From: Flaccisagitta enflata
Taxonomy: Eukaryota; Chaetognatha; Sagittoidea; Aphragmophora
Assembly: GCA_965153355.1 (NCBI GenBank)
Contig: OZ231128.1
Span: 28,396,001 to 28,460,000 of the forward strand
Length of the DNA stretch: 64,000 nt
Direction of reading: 5' to 3'
In this document: in pieces, positions 1 to 61,000 of the stretch
Position numbering within the stretch: the stretch's first letter is position 1
How the letters are laid out: each line of letters starts with the position of its first letter
The notes under the pieces: model-generated
Databases searched by the model: none
Seen by the model: the letters and a program-made list of their open reading frames with translations, nothing else
What the model was told of the DNA's origin: nothing
Position numbers and translations under genes: made by a program

Positions 1-50768
<50,768 letters not shown>

Positions 50769-50783
50769 CTGGATATGATGAAA

Positions 50784-51192
50784 ACAAGGCCAACACCTAT
50801 AAGTCGCGTGCCAGACTCGTGATACTCGTGACACAATGTTGGGACATAATGCCGGGACACAATGTCGGGACACAATGTTGGGACACAAAGTCGGGACACA
50901 ATGTCTGGACACAATGTTGGGACACAACATCGGGAAACAACGTCGGGAAACAACACCCATACACAATGTCGGGACACAATGTTGGGACACACTGTCGGGA
51001 CACAATGTTGGGACACACTGTCGGGACACAATGTTGGGACACATTCTCGGGACACAATGTCAAAAACGCCCGTAAACGCCGAAAAAGCAAAGTGTTACCG
51101 ACCGACCGATGGACAAACCGACAGACTGACGGACCGACAGACGCGGACGAAACAACCGACGGAGTGGGTTGTAGAGTCGCGTGCACGCGACT
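50784..51192 (+). mobile_element. Tagged hairpin element with a 13-bp tandem core
   Basis: It starts ACAAGGCCAACACCTATAAG, tag AGTCGCGTGC, about 17 copies of GTCGGGACACAAT (50833-51060), ACCGACCGACC repeats, and hairpin AGTCGCG-TGCA-CGCGACT with AAAAA. It abuts the acceptor of dynein exon 1. Confidence 0.88.
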
Positions 51193-51497
51193 AAAAAGAA
51201 TAATCGATAACCATTAACCAGGAAAACCTTAATGGGCGCTAATGCGCCAATGTAAAGACTCATTGCATTAATAAAAACAAGCTCATGAGTCATCACGATT
51301 CACAAGGAATAAAAAAAAAATATTTCTCATATAATCATTTTTTGACAATTCATTTACTATTTTGACAAATTTCTATTCATAAGATTCAGTACCCCTCGAA
51401 TGTTGCACAATCGAAACATTCTTAAAGTTGTTTTCTTTTTTTACTAAAATACAAAATTTAGAAATTGAAATCTGTTTCAGCGAAATTCAATGGTGTT

Positions 51498-51720
51498 TGG
51501 ACAGCGGCCCTGAAGGGGCCAATGATCTATACTCTCAGACATAAGGGGAATTTCTTATTCTTCAACTCTTCTTCCTCTTCTTCCATACATCCCTTTCAGG
51601 CTTGAATCCTAGCTTTTAGGTTTAAATGCAAGCCTCAAGGCTCAAATCTCAGAACTGGATGCTCTAATCCTAACCTCGAGGCTCACATCCCAGCTTCAGG
51701 GCTCACATCCCAGAAACATA
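51498..51720. mobile_element. Foldback element remnant
   Basis: GACAGCGGCCCTGAAGGGGC, GATCTATACTCTCAGACATA and a few CTTGAATCCTAGC-type units; no right arm. A smaller remnant is at 43272-43316. Confidence 0.6.
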
Positions 51721-52915
51721 GACGCAAATGAATTCTCTCGTTAAAGGTGTCGCCAAACATATTTCATAGGTAGTGCATTTTTATAAACAGCTACTAAAAT
51801 AGATGTTGAATTATAAAGTCTAGAGACACTTATGGTAATTTACAATAAATATGTTAGAATATTAGTGTAATTATGTTAAAATTCAAGCATTTTCTCAATA
51901 TTTTTTTAATATTATAAATTGCGAAAAAATTTTCTCCCAATTTGAAGCTTCATATGTTCTTAAGATGTTCTTACGACACAGAATAATTTAAAGCGGAATT
52001 TCTTATTCATGCACAAGTTAGAAATTTTTCATGATTACTGATTTTTTCCAAAAATTTTTGGTAAGGGCCTTTTTACACCTTAGGTTAAGACATATTTTGC
52101 ATATTGGCAAGCTCAATTGCACCTACAACTTTCAGAAAATCATTTTTTTTTTTAATTTCTATGATTTTGAATATTTTAGCTATTGTTAGACATTAATTAA
52201 AAAATATTATTTGTATTTATCTATTGAAAATTGATAAGAAAATAAAAGTATGTCCCTTGATCTAGCCATCAGTGAAATCTGCAAGTCTTTATCTTCTTCT
52301 TTCAAAGTTTGACATTGTTTTGAAATCAAAAGATATCGAGATCAGAATTTTTTCAATTTTGTCACCCGAAATAACAAATTTACATAGGGAATCAAAAATT
52401 ACAAAAACCAAGAACGTGCGACTCTTGTAAATTAGTATATCTAAAGTTGTATGTTTTAGAAAATGCAAATTATTGACCCATTTCACAGATTTGTTATTTT
52501 CAAGAAAGACTTGTCAATTTTTCTGTTACAAATCTTTGCCCTATTTTTGCTCTGATTTATGTTTCAGAGGATGATTTCAATCGTTCCAGTGATAATAAAT
52601 TTGGCTATGTGTTTGCTACACATATCATTTGCTTGCTGACAATAACCATTCGTTGCATTTTAGAGATAATGTATGACGCACTGAAAATTAAACCGGAAGA
52701 ACCTACCCATAGGGCATAGTTACCATTTCCATCACTGATTTTGATTTGGTCAATATATGTAACATTTTTTTTTCCAACCTTGAAATGTTATGTTATGAAG
52801 GATCTCCATTTTGTAATCGCCAAATGAGATAAATGCAAAATGAATAAGAGAAATTTGATGATAAAGTGCCAAAATAAGTAGAGAAATTGTTTACAATTAT
52901 CTCATCTATGCTTAG

Positions 52916-53055
52916 ACAGAATTACAAATTTGCATAGAAGATCAAAATATCAGCAAACTAAGAACATAGCGGGCTCGGTATATGATTTAGGGATCGCGCT
53001 ATGTACTTATTTTTTTGATATTTTGATTTTTTATGCAAATTTATAATTCTGTGTA
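52916..53055. repeat. Inverted repeat with arms of about 60 bp
   Basis: ACAGAATTACAAATTTGCAT at the left and ATGCAAATTTATAATTCTGT at the right, with GATCAAAATATCA and TGATATTTTGATT between. It ends 45 bp before the hairpin array. Confidence 0.7.
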
Positions 53056-53097
53056 GGTCATGGTAGAATAAGAGATTGAATTTTTCTATGTTTTTCG

Positions 53098-54620
53098 CCT
53101 TTTTTAGATGCGTCCTCGCATCTCTATAAGTCAAAACTGGTATAAGAGGGTTCGTCCGTCCGTCCGTCTGTCCGTCCGTGACCCATACCTCAAAAATCCC
53201 GCGTATCCATCTCCAATCACTCACCAACCACCCCTGATCATTTTTAGATGCGTCCTCGCATCTCTATAAGAGGGTTTCCGTCCGTCCGTCCGTCTGTCCG
53301 TGACCCATACCTCAAAAATCCCGCGTATCCATCTCCAATCACTCACCAACCACCCCTGATCATTTTTAGATGCGTCCTCGCATCTCTATAAGAGGGTTCG
53401 TCCGTCCGTCCGTCCGTCTGTCCGTGACCCATACCTCAAAAATCCCGCGTATCCATCTCCAATCACTCACCAACCACCCCTGATCATTTTTAGATGCGTC
53501 CTCGCATCTCTATAAGAGGGTTCGTCCGTCCGTCCGTCCGTCTGTCCGTGACCCATACCTCAAAAATCCCGCGTATCCATCTCCAATCACTCACCAACCA
53601 CCCCTGATCATTTTTAGATGCGTCCTCGCATCTCTATAAGAGGGTTCGTCCGTCCGTCCGTCCGTCTGTCCGTGACCCATACCTCAAAAATCCCGCGTAT
53701 CCATCTCCAATCACTCACCAACCACCCCTGATCATTTTTAGATGCGTCCTCGCATCTCTATAAGAGGGTTCGTCCGTCCGTCCGTCTGTCCGTCCGTGAC
53801 CCATACCTCAAAAATCCCGCGTATCCATCTCCAATCACTCACCAACCACCCCTGATCATTTTTAGATGCGTCCTCGCATCTCTATAAGAGGGTTCGTCCG
53901 TCCGTCCGTCCGTCTGTCCGTGACCCATACCTCAAAAATCCCGCGTATCCATCTCCAATCACTCACCAACCACCCCTGATCATTTTTAGATGCGTCCTCG
54001 CATCTCTATAAGAGGGTTCGTCCGTCCGTCCGTCCGTCTGTCCGTGACCCATACCTCAAAAATCCCGCGTATCCATCTCCAATCACTCACCAACCACCCC
54101 TGATCATTTTTAGATGCGTCCTCGCATCTCTATAAGAGGGTTCGTCCGTCCGTCCGTCCGTCTGTCCGTGACCCATACCTCAAAAATCCCGCGTATCCAT
54201 CTCCAATCACTTCGTCCGTCCGTCATTTTTAGATGCGTCCTCGCATCTCTATAAGAGGGTTCGTCCGTCCGTCCGTCCGTCTGTCCGTGACCCATACCTC
54301 AAAAATCCCGCGTATCCATCTCCAATCACTCACCAACCACCCCTGATCATTTTTAGATGCGTCCTCGCATCTCTATAAGAGGGTTCGTCCGTCCGTCCGT
54401 CCGTCTGTCCGTGACCCATACCTCAAAAATCCCGCGTATCCATCTCCAATCACTCACCAACCACCCCTGATCATTTTTAGATGCGTCCTCGCATCTCTAT
54501 AAGAGGGTTCGTCCGTCCGTCCCGTCTGTCCGTGACCCATACCTCAAAAATCCCGCGTATCCATCTCCAATCACTCACCAACCACCCCTGATCATTTTTA
54601 GATGCGTCCTCGCATCTCTT
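53098..54620. repeat. Tandem array: 13 hairpin ends in 124-bp units
   Basis: TTTTTAGATGCGTCCTCGCA begins at about 53101, 53241, 53363, 53487, 53611, 53735, 53859, 53983, 54107, 54226, 54350, 54474 and 54595. Most units are 124 bp and nearly identical. Each has a perfect hairpin (AGATGCG, loop TCCT, CGCATCT), TATAAGAGGG, a CCGTCCGT run and a short unique stretch. The unit is the hairpin end of the GATGCG-type element, read in reverse. The unit ending at 54226 carries a CCGTCCGT patch in place of its usual end. Confidence 0.95.
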
Positions 54621-55358
54621 GAGTCTGGCCACTTCAGTTTTCACTTTGATTTTGCCCCCGTCCCTCCCACCTCCAGATTTCGATTTTTGTTATATTAAGA
54701 TTTTCAAACTTTACCATGATTAAGAATTTTGCATATTGTGGCGACTCTACTTCAAGATTCAGATTTCAAATAATACGTGGATAATTAGCGGTGTTTTTTG
54801 GAGATACAGATTTTTAACCCTCTTATTATCTTTGTTTTTGTAGCTGACATATGTTGTCTTGTTTAATTGAGTGAGCTAAACGGCTTTATGCAAAAGTGGG
54901 CATTACAACAGACAAACATCTGTTATGTGTAAGGACAATTTCGTTGCCATTAAGCAGAATTGGTCCGAGCTTTGTGTGATCAACATTACACAAAAGACGA
55001 TGATCTTTGATCGTTATAGGGCCTGATGTTGTTATTAAACTGAATCAGACTGAATCAGACTGAATCAGACTGAATCAGACTCGGAGTGCTAACAAACATA
55101 CTTTCAATTTACATTCCGGATGGCTGAAAGTATTTATTGAGTGTTGCTTAGCCATTCTTGTTGAAACGGGTCAAAGTCACGCTGACCATAGTGGTAGAAG
55201 TGAATCATAAAACTGTATATCGACGATCGAAACTTAACGCTGACGTTTTTCACAATCAAATGGGATTTCCCCCACCGATCCAAACGCTCTAGGGGCGCCA
55301 CAATAAATGAGCCTAGACAAACAAACTCTCATTCTGCTTGACTATTTCACTTTCTCTT

Positions 55359-55522
<164 letters not shown>

Positions 55523-56210
55523 ATCGTCGTCGTTGTTGTCGTCGTCGTCATCGTCGTCCACTCTGGTCATCATTACTGTCCTCGTCATCTTTATTGACCT
55601 CGTCATCTTTGTGGTAAGATTTAAGTATTTCATAGCACAGGGACTCTAAACATCTCATTTGCATATTGCGGTAACAGTAAAAATTGCATTTGATGAAAAT
55701 AGTTTTTGTATTTTAACATGGAAAACGCCCCACTGTTTTTAAATGTAATCCACAAATTAGTACACTGAAATGTATCATATATTAATGTACATACAACATT
55801 ACAGCATGCAAAAGATAATGCATCTCATTGCTGCTGAGAATATTCACGCGGGAAAACTTAATCATCGAATCCAAAATCACTTGGATGCCACTCACTGATG
55901 CATCATGTAAGTCGCCTTTAAGAATTTTTCTCTGAATGGCCATCGCTTGAGTTGGAAGTGTTTGACTCTGGACCTCAGTCTCAAAGCAAACAGCACGAAA
56001 GATGATTACTCACTAGATATGGAGTAAATACCCAGCCTCTCTCAGGGAAGAGGTTCTAAGGAAGGAAGGTTCAAGAGAGGCAGCGCACAGACAGACAGAA
56101 AGACCAAAACAAGAGAGACACTGACAAACACACATGGATTCATTGAGAGGCCGGATACACGGCTACCCCAGTCGCGTGTGGGCGGGCAGGAGCAGTGCTG
56201 GGTCAACACG

Positions 56211-56281
<71 letters not shown>

Positions 56282-56791
56282 ATCAATCGTCTTCATTGCC
56301 GTCGTCGTCTTCATCGTCGTAATCGTCATCATTGTCGTCGAGGTCGTCATCGTCATCGTCGTCGACTTTATCGTCATCTTCACTGTCCTCGTCCAGATTT
56401 TGGACCTCATTTGCATATTGTTGTATAAATAAAAATTCATGTCAGCTTAAATGCTTTTCCTAATATGAAAGAAAAAGTTGATTCTATGTTTTAAACTATT
56501 TACAAGTTAGTAAACGATCGTTAATGATATCTAAATATCCTTTTACGATTGCATAAATCATAAGAGACATTGCTTATCATCAATGCTGAAAACATTCACA
56601 AAGAAAGATAAATGGCGCAAAAACTCAGAGTATTGATGGTGCTGCTCTCTCCTGCCTGTGTAATATTGGAGAGAAACAATGCCGTGCGGTGGTTCAGTGT
56701 CACACTAATCCTAGATTGCGATGACGACGACAAAGATAGAGACAACATAGATGATAGAAACCAGATCAGAACAGAGAGCGAGTGAACGAGG

Positions 56792-57250
<459 letters not shown>

Positions 57251-57254
57251 AAGA

Positions 57255-57392
57255 ACAAGGCCGGATACACGGCAGGACAGTCGCGGACGGTTGGGCAGGA
57301 GCGGAAATGCAAAAAAACACTCGCGATTTAGAAATGTGACGGACCGACGGACCGACCGACACGGCAAGGTGTAGAGTCGCGTGTCCGCGACT
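57255..57392 (+). mobile_element. Tagged hairpin element, GTCGCG family (GAC type), 138 bp
   Basis: ACAAGGCCGGATACACGGCA, tag AGTCGCGGAC (57279-57288), GACGGACCGACCGAC, and hairpin AGTCGCG-TGTC-CGCGACT (57375-57392). GAAAGAAA microsatellite flanks both sides, so both ends of the insertion can be read directly. A 5' fragment of another copy is at 56148-56200. Confidence 0.93.
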
Positions 57393-57447
57393 AAAAAGAA
57401 GATAGAAAGAAAGAAATAAAAAAATAGAGAGAGAGAAATTTAAAAAA

Positions 57448-57765
57448 AAGTTCTGAGGAACAAATCATCAGAACTGAAGACCCCAGAAAATCTCTCCCTT
57501 TTATACCCACCAGGGAGGAGGAGGAGGAGGAGGAGGAGGAAAGGAGGAGGGGGATATTGCAAAAGTTTGGGCACAAGTTTGGGCACAAGTTTGGGCACAA
57601 GTTCGGGCAAAAGTTTGGGAACTAGTTTAGGCAAGTTATGCTCTTCCTCCTGCTCTTCCTCCTCATCCTCCTCCTTGCCAGGTAGTATAAAAGGGGAAAT
57701 TTTTCTTCAGTCTTCAGTTCTGAAGAAGTCTTTCTGAAATATTTTCAGAAATATTATCCTCAGAA
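57448..57765. promoter_or_regulatory. Imperfect inverted repeat with mirrored TATA boxes upstream of the Helitron gene
   Basis: The left arm has TTCTGAGGA, TCAGAACTGAAGAC, CCCTTTTATAC and a (GAG)n tract. The right arm has the reverse complement of each, in mirrored order. TATAAAAG is at 57686 on the plus strand, and its mirror CTTTTATA is at 57498. The centre (about 57558-57625) is a 12-bp tandem repeat, AAGTTTGGGCAC. The plus-strand TATA box is 378 bp before the Helitron ATG and is the likely promoter. Confidence 0.55.
57686..57693 (+). promoter_or_regulatory. TATA box, probable Helitron promoter
   Basis: TATAAAAG is followed by GGGGAAATTTTTC and about 370 bp of leader that includes a (TC)n tract. 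No other TATA element this good lies between it and the ATG. Confidence 0.45.
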
Positions 57766-57809
57766 TTGTTTTCATTTCTCATTCTCATCCTGACCAAAAA
57801 TAATATATT

Positions 57810-57907
<98 letters not shown>

Positions 57908-58063
57908 GAGAGATAGAGAAAGAAAGAAGTGATCACCAGCTATCTCACCCTCCTCTTCCTCCTCTCCCACCTCTCTTTCTCCCGCCTCTCTTTCTCTCAT
58001 ACACACCCAAAAGGCCCTTTTAAGGGCCAAAAATTGCTTCAATTCATTTTGAAATATTGAGCT

Positions 58064-61000
58064 ATGTCTACCATGGCTCTGCCCAGCTTACTCTTAAAAA
58101 ATGGAGGACAGAGTGACAGAAATATGTGTTCACTGAACAGCAATATTCAGCTACTGCGACACATACCTGAATTCACTTCAGTTATTCACAGCATGCAGAA
58201 TGAATCTGCTCTCTTCAGTGTTATAAGCAGTATATTTTCACAATGTGGGAGCGATATCCCAATAAGTGCTTCACTATTTAGGCAACTTGTGGCAACTCAA
58301 GTTGGAATACCACTTGATTCAGGGGCACAGTATGACACTGTTGAGATTTTGAATTATTTGTTGGATGTTTTTCCCAATGAACTTTTTCATTTTGATACAT
58401 CAACACAGTACAGATTTATGATAAATGGAAAAGCGACATCATGTCCAATCTGCAAACAGTTTCCTGGTGAAATTCCAGGATCTGATAAAATTTTGAAAAT
58501 AACATTGCCCAATTTACATGTTAGGTTTTCACTACAGGCATTGGTAAATAAAGCATTTTTACCTGTAAACCAACAAGATGGACGGAGGTGTAATTATTGT
58601 GTACAAAATGATCCAGCTTCCCCTATGATGCCCTCCATTGAGAAGACCAATCTTTTAGGTCATCCTCCTTATCTTCTCATGCAAATTCTTAGAATGAAAT
58701 TTGTCCAAGGGAAAACTGTGAAAAACTGCAGCCCCATAGACATTCAAAAAGAGATAATTGTGGATCAACAAAACTATGAAATCATTGGGATGATCACTCA
58801 TATAGGTACAGCAGATGCTGGCCACAATAGGGCTTATCTAAGAGTTGGGTCTGAATGGTATCTATGTGAGGATGACAAACCACCTAGAATCAAAATACCA
58901 ATAGATGACCAAAATGAACAATGCTATACTTTACTTTGGAAGAAAAAGGTTTTGGGAAACATAGCAAATGTGCAGCAATGTCACATAGCTGTTAACAGAC
59001 TCCCAGACTCTGCTGTGTCGGCCACATATGCTGATGTTGCTTCAACTTCACCCAGAGGCAATGTACCAAAGCAAAAGAACATTGATAGACAAGAAAAACA
59101 GAGCAAGCCTTTTTTTGGTATTCCTGATGAAGATATAAAGCATAAGACCAAATGCAAAATATGTGGAAAAAGTTTTATAAGTATTAATCATCATCTCAGT
59201 ATGAGTAAATGTGGCAAACCAGAAGACCGGGAAAGAATTAAAGGTGAGTATCATAAAAGAAAGAGAGAGAGCCACAAAGAGTTGATGAGAGAAGTACGTA
59301 GTAGAGAAAAAGAAGAAAATCCGGAGAAGTATGCAGAGAAGGAAGCAGTTGAACGCCAAACAAGGAGAAAGAAAGAAAAAGAAGAAAATCCGGAGAAGTA
59401 TGCAGAGAAGGAAGCAGTTGAACGCCAAACAAGGAGAATGAAAGAAAAAGAGGAAAATCCGGAGAAGTATGCGGAGAAGAAAGCAGAAGAACAACAAACA
59501 AGGAGAATGAAAGAAAAAGAGGAAAATCCGGAGAAGTATGCAGAGAAGGAAGCAGAAGGACGACAAACGAGGAGAATGAAAGAAGAAGAGGAAAATCCGG
59601 AGAAGTATGCAGAGAAGGAAGCAGAAGGACGACAAACGAGGAGAATGAAAGAAAAGGAAAAGAATCCTGTTCAGTTCAGGCTAAAGGAAAAAACAAAGAA
59701 ACAACAGTATCGACTAAACAAGGTTGACACACCTTTTAAAAGGAAGAAAGCTTTCTCTGCCTCAATTCGTGATGGTAGGATCTACTTCTGTATTTGTTGT
59801 CATCGAAGGCTCCATAGTTCTCAAGTTATAGAGCTTGAGGACAACTGGAAGGAGTCAATGGAAGAGGTGTTTCCAGATTCAGTCTCTAAACTAGTAGGTC
59901 CAATTCCTGAAAGATTGTTTTACCCTCCAGTACATTTAGGGGAAGATTCATACAGGCTAGAGAGTGATCATATTTGTCATACCTGCAAAAAATACCTAGA
60001 AAAAAACAAAATGGCTCCCAAGTCAAATATGAACAACCTGCAGCTCATTGATTTCAATGAACATCCTGAACTGAGACTAAGTGAACTGGAACAACAGCTG
60101 ATAGCTCTTAACATAATCTTTCAAAAAATTGTGCTACTCCCAAAAAGCAGAATGAATGCTATGAAAGATAGAACAGTAAGTGTTCCTATACAGCACTCCG
60201 ATGTTGTTGAAACATTAACAAAATTGCCTAGAACACCCAATGATGCTAGTTTGGCAGTGGTGCAATTAAAAAGGAGGTTAGGATATTCTGGGGTTCATAA
60301 TCAACAACTCATTGATATAAAAAAAGTTCTTAAAGCTTTAAGAACATTTACAGAAATGAAAAATCCTTTCTATAAAAATATTCTTGAAGATCATGACTTT
60401 CAACAAAGATGTTTTGAATCTGATCCGACTGGTTACAAAATTTTGTTCCCTGATAATGAACAAAATTTTGAAGAACCAATCTCATATTCACAAAGTATAG
60501 ATCTTTCAGCTTTGGAAATAGACTCCCAAAAACACATTGAACAACCTCAAAGTGTAGATGCCACTGAAAAATGTGACAATGTAAAAGAGGTTGAAGATGA
60601 GGACCAAGAATACAGAGAGAAAGATCCAATAGGCAAGAACCAATTTAATTATAACCGTTCCACTTGTTTTGGGGACAACCACCCTGAAATAAGTGTAACA
60701 GAAAACACTACTGAACCCACTCAAGTAGCACCGGGTCAGGGTAAAATCCCAAGAAGTATAATACAAGAAGAAAACTTTGAAGTAAAATCCTTCCCATGCT
60801 TTTTTCCTGATGGCAGAAATGGTTTAGATGAGGAAAGAAAAGTAAGACTTAATTCCCAGGATTACTGGGGACAACGAATTCTGAATGTAGATGATAGGTT
60901 CTCTGGATGTCCTCCATATGTTTTTGCAGCAGCAGCCCATACTGAGTTGAAACAAATGAATCGAAACATAAATCTTTCATTTCAAAGAGGATTAGAAAAA

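Larger units (their letters stand above)
51193..53097. other. AT-rich stretch without a recognised gene
   Basis: Long runs of A/T, a foldback remnant at 51498 and the inverted repeat at 52916. No exon with splice signals and family-like residues was found, so the dynein 5' exons must lie elsewhere. Confidence 0.5.

Noticed and set aside
53098-54620. Regular array that could be taken for a CRISPR array or a zinc-finger/satellite gene.
   Set aside because: The whole 124-bp unit is repeated, there are no unique spacers, no cas genes exist and the DNA is eukaryotic.
59048-59635. 195-codon minus-strand frame rich in Phe and Leu.
   Set aside because: It is the shadow of the 69-bp repeats of the Helitron gene on the other strand.
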